Below, one piece after another: positions 16,361-24,298 of a DNA stretch of 64,000 bases (positions within the stretch are counted from its first letter, which is position 1; each line of letters opens with the position of its first letter). The stretch lies in contig NZ_CP108462.1 of assembly GCF_036226365.1 (NCBI RefSeq), positions 6,914,501-6,978,500 of the forward strand. Reading direction: 5' to 3'. A model generated the notes under the pieces. It did no database searches and was not told where the DNA came from. It saw nothing but the letters and a program-made list of their open reading frames with translations. This stretch comes from Streptomyces sp. NBC_01262 (lineage in GTDB: Bacteria > Actinomycetota > Actinomycetes > Streptomycetales > Streptomycetaceae). Made by a program: the position numbers and the translations under genes.

Positions 16361-17350
16361 TCAGGGCAGTACGACGATCTTGCGTCCCTGACCGGCTGCG
16401 AACTGCTCCAGTGCCTGCGGGTACTGGGCCAGCGGCATCCGGTGGCTGATGAACACCTGCGGGTCGAGCACCCCGGTGGCGAAGAGATCGGCGGCGCGTT
16501 CGAAGCTGTGCAGGACGGCCATGGAGCCGGTGATGGTGATCTCCTGGTTGTAGATGCGGTACGGCGAGATGGTGGCCGTTGTCGCGTAGTCGGAGACCCC
16601 GAACTGGAGGAACGTTCCGGCCTTGGCGACGCGTTCCAGGCCGTCCTGGATGGCGGCGGCGTTGCCGGTCGCGTCGACCACCACGTCCCAGCCGGCCGGC
16701 CGCCCCAACTCGTCGGCCGAGACGGCTGTTTGGGAACAGCCCAGTTTCTCCGCCGTCGCCAGCCGCTCAAGGTTGATGTCGACGACGTCCACCGAGGCGG
16801 CTCCGGTGCGCTTGGCGAGCTCCAGCATCATCAGGCCCATCGTCCCGCTGCCGTAGATCAGCACGCGGGAGCCGAGCCTGCTGTTGAGCACGTCGTAACC
16901 GCGCACCGCGCAGGACAGCGGTTCGATCAGTGCGGCGTCCTGGACGTCCACGTGGTCGGGCAGCCGTACGCAGTTGGCGACGGGCGCCACGGCGTACTCG
17001 GCGGCGCCGCCGGCCACGGTCACGCCGATCGCCCGCCACCGGTCGCAGAGGTTGTTGCGGCCGACCCGGCAGTAGCGGCACTCGTTGCAGTACAGCGAGG
17101 GGTCCACGGCGACCCGGTCGCCGATCGCGAGTTCGGTGACCTCGCTGCCGAGGCCCACGACCTCGCCGGCGAACTCGTGGCCGGGCACCACGGGCAGGGT
17201 CGGCGCGAACTCGCCCTGGAGGATGTGCAGATCGGTCCCGCACAGCCCGCAGGCCGCCACATCGACCACGACCTCGCGCGGTCCGGGAGTGGGGTCGGGC
17301 ACCGTGGTGACGGTGACCTTGCCGGGGGCTTCGATGACAGCGGCTTTCAC
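16361..17350 (-). CDS. Zinc-dependent alcohol/polyol dehydrogenase (MDR family)
   Basis: The enzyme is 329 residues from GTG 17350, which overlaps the permease stop. Features of sorbitol/threonine-type medium-chain dehydrogenases are CGLCGTDLH (catalytic zinc Cys, ~residue 35), GHEFAGEV (zinc His/Glu), a structural zinc cluster CNECRYCRVGRNNLC (~88-102), and the NAD-binding GSGTMGLMM followed by VDVVDINLERL. It is last in the importer operon and probably oxidises the imported polyol to a ketose in the cytoplasm. Which polyol (mannitol, sorbitol, arabitol or other) cannot be told from sequence. Confidence 0.9.
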   Translation of the reverse strand: MKAAVIEAPGKVTVTTVPDPTPGPREVVVDVAACGLCGTDLHILQGEFAPTLPVVPGHEFAGEVVGLGSEVTELAIGDRVAVDPSLYCNECRYCRVGRNNLCDRWRAIGVTVAGGAAEYAVAPVANCVRLPDHVDVQDAALIEPLSCAVRGYDVLNSRLGSRVLIYGSGTMGLMMLELAKRTGAASVDVVDINLERLATAEKLGCSQTAVSADELGRPAGWDVVVDATGNAAAIQDGLERVAKAGTFLQFGVSDYATTATISPYRIYNQEITITGSMAVLHSFERAADLFATGVLDPQVFISHRMPLAQYPQALEQFAAGQGRKIVVLP

Positions 17351-18204
17351 TTGACTGCTCCTAGGGACAGGCCGCGGACGAGTTTGTCCTGGGCGGCGAA
17401 TCCGGCGATGAGGACGGGGAGGGAGACGAGGGTGGCGGCGGCGCAGAGCCGGGCGAGGAAGAGGCCCTCGTTGGTGATGAAGCCGACCAGGAACACCGGC
17501 GCGGTGGAGGCCTGCGTCGCGGTGAGGTTGACGGCGAACATGAACTCGTTCCAGCTGAAGATGAAGCAGATCAGCGAGGTGGCGGCGAGTCCGGGCATGG
17601 CGACGGGCGCGACGACCCGCCACAGCACGGTGAGCAGGCCCGCGCCGTCGACCTCGGCCGCCTCCAGGATCTCCTTGGGGACCTCGGCGAGGAACGAGCG
17701 CATCATCCACACCGCGATCGGGAGGTTCATGGCGGTGTAGAGAACGACCAGCGTCCATACGTTGTCGAGCATCCCGGCGTCCTTGACGATCAGGTACACC
17801 GGCAGCAGGGCCGCGATGGCGGGGAGGAACTTCGTCGACAGGAAGAAGAACATCACGTCGGTCCACTTCTCGACCGGCTTGATGGACAGCGCGTACGCCG
17901 CCGGTACCGCCAGGGCGAGCACCAGCAGCGTCGAAAAGACGCTGGCCATGGCCGAGTTGAAGAGGAAGGGGGTGATGTCCCGGCTGAACAGCAGGCTGTA
18001 CTGGTGCCAGGTGAGAGGGGCGAAGGGGGTCGGCGGGTTGGTCGCGGCGTCGGCCTCCTGGTGGAAGGAGGTCAGCACCATCCACGCCACCGGGGCGAAG
18101 AAGGCCAGGGTGGCCAGCCAGACGACGAAGGTCCACAGGGGCGACAGTTTCGGTGACGCGCCGTGGTCGTCCTTATTGCGGAAGAGCTTGTTCAACCCGG
18201 TCAT
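17347..18204 (-). CDS. Polyol/sugar ABC transporter permease (MalG/SmoG type)
   Basis: This 285-residue protein has six predicted membrane helices and the conserved BPD_transp_1 EAA loop (EILEAAEVDGAGLLTVLWRVV) that docks on the ATPase. It resembles the SmoG/MtlG branch (FFLSTKFLPAIAALLPVYLI, FSWNEFMFAVNLT). It overlaps the upstream permease by four bases and the downstream dehydrogenase by four bases. No ATPase gene is present; actinomycetes commonly supply the shared MsiK ATPase from another locus. Confidence 0.9.
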   Translation of the reverse strand: MTGLNKLFRNKDDHGASPKLSPLWTFVVWLATLAFFAPVAWMVLTSFHQEADAATNPPTPFAPLTWHQYSLLFSRDITPFLFNSAMASVFSTLLVLALAVPAAYALSIKPVEKWTDVMFFFLSTKFLPAIAALLPVYLIVKDAGMLDNVWTLVVLYTAMNLPIAVWMMRSFLAEVPKEILEAAEVDGAGLLTVLWRVVAPVAMPGLAATSLICFIFSWNEFMFAVNLTATQASTAPVFLVGFITNEGLFLARLCAAATLVSLPVLIAGFAAQDKLVRGLSLGAVK

Positions 18205-19163
18205 CGGGATGCCTCCTCGCGGAACAGCGACGCGATGGTGCGCAGCGCGAAGGTCGCGATGACGATCGCGCCGAGGACGACCACGACACCGGCGGCGGCC
18301 GCCTCGCCGTACTCGTACTTGCGGAACATGGTCAGGTAGATCTCGTACGGCAGGTTGGTGGTCTCCGAGCCGGGGCCGCCCTGGGTGATGGTGTAGACGG
18401 AGTCGAAGGTCTGCACCACGTAGATCGTGCCGAGCAGGACGCCCAGCTCGATGTACTGCCGCAGGTGCGGCAGGGTGATGTAGCGGAAGGTCTGCAGGGC
18501 CGACGCCCCGTCGACGCGGGCCGCCTCCAGGACGTCACCGGGCTGTGCCTGGAGGCCGGCCAGCAGGATCAGCATCATGAACGGGGTCCACTGCCAGACC
18601 AGCGAGATCACCACGGCCGGCATGGGGAAGGTGGAGACCCAGTCGACGGTGGGGCCGTTGTCGGCTCCGAAGAGCCGGTAGACCGCGTTGAGGGTGCCGT
18701 TGAGCAGTCCGTAGTCGGGGTTGTAGATGGCGTGCTTCCACAGCAGCGCCGCCGCGACCGGCATGACGAGGAAGGGGGCTATGAGCAGGGTGCGCGCCAG
18801 CCCTCGGCCGAGGAACCGGCGGTCGAGCAGCAGTGCCAGGCCGAGTCCGAGGAGCACGCTGATGATCACCACCGAGGCGGTGAGCACGATGGTGTTGAGC
18901 ACGGCGGTGCGCAGCCGGTCGTCGGTGAAGACGAACTTGAAGTTGGACAGGCCGGTGAAGTGCCGGTCTCCGGGCTTGAGGATGTTCCACTGGAAGGTGG
19001 AGATCACCAGCGTGGCCACGAAGGGCAACTGCGTGACGACGATGGTGAAGATCAGCGCCGGCAGCAGTGGAACGCGCCGCCGCCACTTGCTGAAGCCGGC
19101 GGACACGCGCGGGCGGCCGGGGGGTGGTGGTGCTGTCCTGGGGGGTGCGGTGAGCGTGGTCAT
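18201..19163 (-). CDS. Polyol/sugar ABC transporter permease (MalF/SmoF type)
   Basis: The product is 320 residues from ATG 19163, which has AGAGG upstream; the longer frame extends into the intercistronic hairpin and is not supported. Six membrane helices follow a proline-rich cytoplasmic leader. The EAA loop is DVLEAARVDGASALQTFRYITLP, and TQGGPGSETTNLPYEIY is a typical SmoF/MtlF segment. It pairs with the permease encoded immediately downstream. Confidence 0.9.
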   Translation of the reverse strand: MTTLTAPPRTAPPPPGRPRVSAGFSKWRRRVPLLPALIFTIVVTQLPFVATLVISTFQWNILKPGDRHFTGLSNFKFVFTDDRLRTAVLNTIVLTASVVIISVLLGLGLALLLDRRFLGRGLARTLLIAPFLVMPVAAALLWKHAIYNPDYGLLNGTLNAVYRLFGADNGPTVDWVSTFPMPAVVISLVWQWTPFMMLILLAGLQAQPGDVLEAARVDGASALQTFRYITLPHLRQYIELGVLLGTIYVVQTFDSVYTITQGGPGSETTNLPYEIYLTMFRKYEYGEAAAAGVVVVLGAIVIATFALRTIASLFREEASR

Positions 19164-19205
19164 GAGGGTTCCTCTGCCGATGACGGCCAGGGTGCGGGAA
19201 GCGGT

Positions 19206-19233
19206 GCCCGGCCGGCCCGGGGGCCGGCCGGGC
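19206..19233 (-). terminator. Intercistronic hairpin between binding-protein and permease genes
   Basis: GCCCGGCCGGCC at 19206-19217 pairs perfectly with GGCCGGCCGGGC at 19222-19233 around a four-base loop, in the 79-base gap of the importer operon. Such hairpins often partly terminate or stabilise the upstream message, so that binding protein is made in excess over permease. Confidence 0.6.
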
Positions 19234-19242
19234 GGTGACGGG

Positions 19243-20595
19243 TCACTGGTAGTTCTTGGCGACGTCCTCGGCGAGCTTCTGGCCGTCGTCGAGCGCCTTG
19301 TCCACGCTGGTCTTGCCGGCGATGGCGGCGGAGATCTCCTGGGTGACCTTCGTTCCCAGGTCCTGGAATTCGGAGATGGCCACGAACTGGACGCCCACGG
19401 TCGGCCGGGGCTGGACACCCGGATTGGTCGGGTCGGCCCCTTCGATGGACTTCAGGGTGATGTCACCGAACGACGCGGCGGCCTTCTGGTACTCGGGGAT
19501 GGTGTACGTGCTGGCCCGCTTGCCGGCGGGAACCCGCGCCCAGCCGAGCTTCTCGCCGACGAGCTTCTCGTACTTCTTGCTGGAGGCCCAGAGCATGAAC
19601 TTCGAGGCGGCGTCGGCGTTCTTGGTGGTCTTGGGCATGGCCCACGCCCAGCTCCACAGCCAGCCGCTGCTCTTGGTCTCGACGGTCGGCGCGTAGGCGT
19701 AGCCGACGTGGCCGGCGATCTTGCTGGAGGCGGGGTCCTCCAGTGATCCGGCCGCGCTGGTCGCGTCGTACCACATCGCGACCTTCTTCTGGCTCAGCGC
19801 GTTCAGGCACTCGGTGAAGCCGGACTGCGACGCTCCGGCCTCGCCGTGCTGCTTGACCAGGTTGACGTAGAAGTTCGTGGCCTTCTTGAAGGCCGCGCTG
19901 TTGACCTGCGCCTTCCAGTCCTTGGTGAACCAGGTGCCGCCGAAGGTGTTGACCACGGTGGTCAGCGGGGCCCCGAGCTCGCCCCAGCCGGGCAGGCCGC
20001 GCAGGCAGATGCCCTTCATGCCGGGCTCGGCGCCGTCGGCCTTGGCCGCGATGTCGGCGACCTGCTGCCAGGTCGGGTGCTCGGGCACCGTGATGCCCTT
20101 CGCCGTCATGACGTCCTTGTTGTACATCAGCATCGAGGACTCGCCGTAGAAGGGCAGGGCGTAGAGCTTGCCGTCCGAGCCGGACAGCGACTGCACCATC
20201 GGCTTGAGCAGGTCGGCCTTGTCGAAGCTCGCGTCCTTGTCGGCGTAGGACCCCAGCTCGTGCAGCCAGCCGTTCTTGTACCAGATGGGCACCTCGTAGG
20301 CGCCGATGGTCGCGACGTCGTACTGCCCGGCCTTCGTGGCGATGTCCTGGGTGACCTTGTCGCGCAACTCGTTCTCGGGAAGGACCGTGAAGTTCACCTT
20401 GATGCCGGTGTCCTTGGTGAACGTGCTCTTCGTCAGCTTCGCGATGTCCTCCATCTGCGGATTGCCGACCATCAGTACGTTGATGCTCTTGCCTCCGCCG
20501 GAGCTCGACGAGCCGCCTGCTCCGGCGCAGGCGACCAGCAGCGAGCCGGCGGCTGCGGCCGTGATGAGGGCATGGGTCACTCTTCGTGCGCGCAT
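19243..20595 (-). CDS. Polyol/sugar ABC transporter substrate-binding lipoprotein (SmoE type)
   Basis: The 450-residue precursor has a lipobox LLVACAG (Cys ~23) and a Ser/Gly linker. The SBP_bac_1 fold follows, with PENELRDKVTQDIATKAGQYDVATIGAYEVP, LPFYGESSMLMYNKDV and KGICLRGLPGWGE, which are typical of SmoE/MtlE sorbitol-mannitol binding proteins. It is the first transport gene after the DeoR regulator. Its stop is followed by a hairpin that should favour its expression over the permeases. Confidence 0.9.
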   Translation of the reverse strand: MRARRVTHALITAAAAGSLLVACAGAGGSSSSGGGKSINVLMVGNPQMEDIAKLTKSTFTKDTGIKVNFTVLPENELRDKVTQDIATKAGQYDVATIGAYEVPIWYKNGWLHELGSYADKDASFDKADLLKPMVQSLSGSDGKLYALPFYGESSMLMYNKDVMTAKGITVPEHPTWQQVADIAAKADGAEPGMKGICLRGLPGWGELGAPLTTVVNTFGGTWFTKDWKAQVNSAAFKKATNFYVNLVKQHGEAGASQSGFTECLNALSQKKVAMWYDATSAAGSLEDPASSKIAGHVGYAYAPTVETKSSGWLWSWAWAMPKTTKNADAASKFMLWASSKKYEKLVGEKLGWARVPAGKRASTYTIPEYQKAAASFGDITLKSIEGADPTNPGVQPRPTVGVQFVAISEFQDLGTKVTQEISAAIAGKTSVDKALDDGQKLAEDVAKNYQ

Positions 20596-20688
20596 GACTG
20601 ACTCCAGGGGATGTTCGAGGGCGTGAGGAACCAGGCCCCCGGGCTTGCGGGGGTTGCGTGAGGTTGGGAAATGGGGTTGAACCGTGGC

Positions 20689-21450
20689 TCAGGCCCGGAT
20701 GACCTCGGGGCCCAGCAGTGAGTAGCGGTGGGCGTCGGAGGCAGGCAGACCGGTGTCGGTGACGATCGCCTCGAACTCGGTGACCTCCGCGAAGCGACAG
20801 AAGCTCACGGCGCCGAACTTCGTATGGACCCCGGAGAACACCCGGCGCCTGGCGACCCTCATGACCTCGGCCTTCAGTGCACTGACAGCGGGGTCGGGGG
20901 TGGTGAGCCCGTACTCGCGGGAGATGCCGTTCGCGCCGACGTACGCCAGGTCTATGACGAAGCCGGACAGCATGCGGGTCGCCCAGTGGTCGACCGTGGC
21001 CAGCGTCCCGCCGCGCACCCGGCCGCCGAGCAGCAGCACGGTGATGTTCTCGGCCGCGGCCAGGTCACCGGCGGTGGCCAGCGAGGACGTGACAACGGTC
21101 AGTGGCTGGTCGCGGGGCAGGGCGGCGGCGATGAGCTGCGGGGTGTAGCCCTCGTCGATGAACACGGTCTCGGCATCCCCGAGCAGTTCGGCCGCGGCGA
21201 CTGCGATCCGGGACTTCTCGGGGACGTGCATGGTGGTCCGGAAGGCGAGCGTGGTCTCGAAGCCCGCGCTCTCCACCGGATGGGCACCGCCATGGGTACG
21301 GCGTACCAGCCCGTGCTCCTCCAGCACGTGCAGATCGCGCCTCACGGTCTCCTTGGAGACCCCGAGGTCAGCAGCGAGCTTTCCGACGTCCACGGATCCC
21401 GTACGGCGTGCCGTTTCCAGAATCCGGCGTCTTCGCTCCTCGGTGTCCAC
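20689..21450 (-). CDS. DeoR/GlpR-family transcriptional regulator
   Basis: This 253-residue protein has an N-terminal winged helix-turn-helix (residues ~5-58: VGKLAADLGVSKETVRRDLHVLEEHGLVRRTHGG) and a C-terminal DeoR sensor domain (VFIDEGYTPQ, YVGANGIS) that binds phosphorylated sugars. It is first in the minus-strand run leading to the polyol importer, with 93 bases between. It is therefore the likely local repressor, responding to a phosphorylated or otherwise modified substrate of the pathway. Confidence 0.9.
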   Translation of the reverse strand: MDTEERRRRILETARRTGSVDVGKLAADLGVSKETVRRDLHVLEEHGLVRRTHGGAHPVESAGFETTLAFRTTMHVPEKSRIAVAAAELLGDAETVFIDEGYTPQLIAAALPRDQPLTVVTSSLATAGDLAAAENITVLLLGGRVRGGTLATVDHWATRMLSGFVIDLAYVGANGISREYGLTTPDPAVSALKAEVMRVARRRVFSGVHTKFGAVSFCRFAEVTEFEAIVTDTGLPASDAHRYSLLGPEVIRA

Positions 21451-21737
21451 GGCGACACCTCCGTTTCACGGCTCCGCGCGGTGTCTGTCCCGCACCAGCA
21501 GATTCCCGAAGCCCTGCCCGTTCGGGCGTTCGGTCACTAATTTCTACACGCAGGCCGAACCGCTGACCAGGCTCGCCGTCAAGCACTTCATGACCGATTG
21601 TGCCCGTTTTCCCGAGACCGGATCCCCTGGACAAGGCGGTGGAGGGCCTCAGCGGGCGGGTGACGGCTGCCCGCTCGCCCGCTGAGCGTGCCCGTTCCCC
21701 GCCCGTTTCGCGGATGGATCAGGGCGCCGGACAGGGC

Positions 21738-22679
21738 CTAGCGCAAGGCGCTGCCCGCGAGCCACTGGTCCCAGGGGAGGTTCCAGTCGCTGTAGCCGTT
21801 GCCGGGGGCGACGGTGTCCTTGGAGTTGACGACGCGGACGATGTCGCCGGGGATGACCTCGTCGAAGAAGCGCCGGGCGGTGCCGTCGGTGGCCAGGCCT
21901 ATGCAGCCGTGGGTGACGTTGCTGCGGCCGGCGTAGCTGTCGGCCCTGGGGTTCTCGTGGAGGTAGGTGCCGGAGGTGGTGAGGTGGACGGCGTAGTTGT
22001 AGTAGCCCTGGTAGGCGTCGCCGTAGCCGACGGTGCGGGAGTCCATGAAGACGCGGCGCTGCTTGTCGGAGACGACCATGGTGCCGTTCCAGGTGTCCAT
22101 TCCGGGTGCGCCGGCGGTGATGGGGACGCGGCGGGTGACGCCGTCCTTGACCACGGTCATGGTGTGGGCGGTGACGTCGACGGTGGCGACCAGTGAGCGG
22201 CCGACGGTGAAGTGGCGGGCAGCGGCCGAGCCTGTCCGCAGGGTGATGGCGGTGCCGGGGGCCCAGGGGGTGCGCGGGCGGTAGTCGAGGCGCTGGCCGT
22301 CCAGGAGGTTGCGGTCCTTGATCCAGCTCCAGGCGCCCGTGACCTGCGGGGCGGTGGTCACGGTCAAGGACCGTTCGACGGCGGCCCGTTCGGCGCTCGG
22401 TACGGGGCGGTCGAAGGTGAGCGATATCGGCATGCCGACGCCGACCGTCCGGCCGTCGGCGATGTTGACATGTACGCCCGTGAGCGCCGCGGGCTCCGGC
22501 GTGGGCGTCGGCGTGGGTGTCGGCGTAGCCGTACGTGTGGGCGTGGGCGCCGGTGTTGAGCTCGCCGGCGCCGGGCTCGCGCCGGCCACCGGCTTCGCGC
22601 AGGCCGCGAGCGCGAGCGCGCAGGCGGCCACCGCCGTCCAGGCCCGGGCCGCGTGACGAATCCTGACTCCCGTGGTCAT
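21738..22679 (-). CDS. L,D-transpeptidase lipoprotein with Ig-like domain
   Basis: The protein is 313 residues from ATG 22679; a much longer upstream frame is antisense to the sigma-factor gene. A lipobox (LALAACAK) gives a lipid anchor, and a Thr/Pro linker (~residues 35-62) follows. Next comes an Ig-like domain (VNIADGRTVGVGMPISLTF) as in mycobacterial LdtMt2-type enzymes. The YkuD domain (~165-290) ends in the intact active-site motif THGCIGL with catalytic Cys and His. It should form 3-3 crosslinks or attach proteins to peptidoglycan outside the membrane. It is divergent from the sigma factor across 101 bases. Confidence 0.92.
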   Translation of the reverse strand: MTTGVRIRHAARAWTAVAACALALAACAKPVAGASPAPASSTPAPTPTRTATPTPTPTPTPEPAALTGVHVNIADGRTVGVGMPISLTFDRPVPSAERAAVERSLTVTTAPQVTGAWSWIKDRNLLDGQRLDYRPRTPWAPGTAITLRTGSAAARHFTVGRSLVATVDVTAHTMTVVKDGVTRRVPITAGAPGMDTWNGTMVVSDKQRRVFMDSRTVGYGDAYQGYYNYAVHLTTSGTYLHENPRADSYAGRSNVTHGCIGLATDGTARRFFDEVIPGDIVRVVNSKDTVAPGNGYSDWNLPWDQWLAGSALR

Positions 22680-22780
22680 CGGGTTCCCCCCTTGTTGTGC
22701 TTCGATGTACGCGACCTGTACGCACGGCGGGGCAGGCCGGGTTGCATGCGGATGGCCGGAATTTTCGGGGGCGGCGGGAC

Positions 22781-23272
22781 ATGACGGAGGACGAGTTCGA
22801 CGCGTTCTACGCGTCCGCGTTCCCGCGGCTGGTGGGCCAGTTGTTCGCCATGACCGGTGACCACGGCGAGGCGCAGGATGTCGTGCAGGAGGCGTTCGTA
22901 AGGGCCTGGGACCGGCGGAGCGACTTCCTCGCCGACCAGGCGCCGGAGGCGTGGATCCGTACGGTGGCCACCCGGCTGGCCGTGAGCCGCTGGCGCCGGG
23001 CGCGGCGCTGGCTGGAGCTGGTGCGGCGTACGCCGCCGGAGGCGCACACGCCCGGGCCGGGCCCGGAACACGCCGCGCTGGTCGAGGCGTTGCGGCAACT
23101 GCCGGAGGCGCAGCGGATCGCGATCGTGCTGCACCATCTGTGCGACCTGAGCGTGGAGCAGGTAGCCTCCGAAACCGGCGCCCCCGTCGGGACGGTGAAG
23201 GCCCGGCTGTCGCGCGGGCGGGCGGCGCTCGCCGGGCACCTGGGGGAGAAGGAGGACGGCCGTGTCCGATGA
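22781..23272 (+). CDS. ECF sigma factor (SigE-family, SigM-like)
   Basis: The product is 163 residues from ATG 22781. Region 2 spans ~8-75 (FYASAFPRLVGQLFAMTGD, DVVQEAFVRAWDR) and region 4 spans ~105-155 (LPEAQRIAIVLHHLCDLSVEQVASETGAPVGTVKARLSRGR). There is no SnoaL-type extension. It overlaps the downstream gene by 11 bases. That gene encodes a membrane protein with a short basic cytoplasmic N-terminus, the usual position of an anti-sigma factor. The sigma gene is divergent from an active L,D-transpeptidase gene, a likely regulon member. Confidence 0.9.
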   Translation: MTEDEFDAFYASAFPRLVGQLFAMTGDHGEAQDVVQEAFVRAWDRRSDFLADQAPEAWIRTVATRLAVSRWRRARRWLELVRRTPPEAHTPGPGPEHAALVEALRQLPEAQRIAIVLHHLCDLSVEQVASETGAPVGTVKARLSRGRAALAGHLGEKEDGRVR

Positions 23273-23876
23273 CCGCGACCTCACCACCGCGCTGCGGGAT
23301 GTCGCCGACGCCCACCAGACGCCCCCGCCGGTACCCGGCACCGAGATCCGCCGCCGCGCGGCCCGGCGCAGGCGGCGACGCCACGCGGCCCTCGCCGCAA
23401 CCGCCGCCGCCGCCGTCGTTGCAGCCGTCGTCCTCGGCCTCACCACCGTCCTCGGCGGCGGCCCCGAGCAGCGTCCGGCCGCGGCGGCTTCGGACACCAC
23501 CCCCTCGACCCTGCCCGCCGCCACGGTCGACCTCTCCCGGCGGCTGCTCACCATCGCCGGCCGCGAGTTGCCCGTCTCGTCGGGCACCGCCCAACACCCC
23601 ACCCCGACCGGGCTGATGACCGTGACCGCCAAGTTCCCCACGAAAACCATGGACAGCGCGGCGCTCGGCCTCGGCGGCGGATACGACCTCACCCTGCCCT
23701 GGGTCGTCGAACTGCGCAATGCCGACGGCCGTACGAACTACGTCGTCGCTCTGACCTACGACGAGCAGGCACCCGGCAAGCGCGACGTCACGCACGGCTG
23801 GATCGGGCTGCGGACGGCCGACGCCAAGTGGCTGTACGCGAAGGTGAAACCCGGCATGGTGCTCAGCGTCGGCTAG
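23262..23876 (+). CDS. Membrane-anchored pseudo-L,D-transpeptidase, putative anti-sigma partner
   Basis: The protein is 204 residues from GTG 23262, overlapping the sigma gene. Residues 1-40 are cytoplasmic and very basic (RRRAARRRRRRH), one membrane helix spans ~41-62, and an extracellular domain follows. That domain has the order of a YkuD fold: VDLSRRLLTIAGRELPVSSG, HPTPTGLMTV, YVVALTYDEQ, then VTHGWIGLRT. The last motif aligns with THGCIGL of the neighbouring active enzyme, but the catalytic Cys codon is TGG (Trp). It should therefore lack transpeptidase activity and may sense cell-wall peptides. The anti-sigma role is inferred from position only; no zinc-binding HxxxCxxC motif is present. 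Confidence 0.75.
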   Translation: MSDDRDLTTALRDVADAHQTPPPVPGTEIRRRAARRRRRRHAALAATAAAAVVAAVVLGLTTVLGGGPEQRPAAAASDTTPSTLPAATVDLSRRLLTIAGRELPVSSGTAQHPTPTGLMTVTAKFPTKTMDSAALGLGGGYDLTLPWVVELRNADGRTNYVVALTYDEQAPGKRDVTHGWIGLRTADAKWLYAKVKPGMVLSVG

Positions 23877-23905
23877 TGCTCCGACCGCATGGGTCCCGCG
23901 CCGGT

Positions 23906-24213
23906 TCAGGGAGCGATCGTGGTCGCCCAGGTACGGAACAGCGCGAGGGCCTCAGCGAGGTTGCCGGGACCGCACGCGGCGCGGAAGGTCTTCTCGGCGG
24001 TCCAGGCCCGGACCCAGTCCTGCGCGGTGCGGTTGATCTCCTGGTGGGGGTAGTCGTGCTCTTCCAGGTCGGTCTCTGTCAGATCGATGCCGACAGTCCA
24101 GCCGGGGTTGTCGAGCGTGGCGATCTTCACGCCCACTCGTGTTCCCAGTCACCGTCGCACTGCCGCGCGTACCAGTTCTGCAGCCAGTCGAGGAGGGGCT
24201 CCGGATCGCTCAT
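23906..24213 (-). pseudogene. Imm53-family immunity gene broken by a one-base frameshift
   Basis: From ATG 24213 the minus strand encodes WLQNWYARQCDGDWEHE, typical of the N-terminus of immunity protein 53, then meets a TGA after EWA. Shifting frame by one base near 24133-24137 gives GVKIATLDNPGWTVGIDL and continues to 23906, completing the family's ~100-residue length. The total span (308 bases) is one short of a whole number of codons, as expected for a single lost base in the GGGCG run. No toxin gene is adjacent, so this was an orphan immunity gene. It may be truly dead, or this may be a sequencing error. Confidence 0.8.
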
Positions 24214-24298
24214 GGCAGGAGATGCTAAAAGAGTCGCGCGCCCGGACGCGGAGTCCCCCGGCCGGTGGTCCGGCCGGGGGACTGCGCGGGGGCGGATC

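Noticed and set aside
16348..16361. Terminator ACCACC-AA-GGTGGT between the convergent AraC and dehydrogenase genes
   Set aside because: The two-base loop is sterically impossible without opening pairs, and the remaining stem is too short to call.
21451..21737. DeoR operator or promoter boxes upstream of the DeoR gene
   Set aside because: A TTGACG and AT-rich blocks are present on the minus strand, but spacing does not fit a standard promoter and no clear repeat was found.
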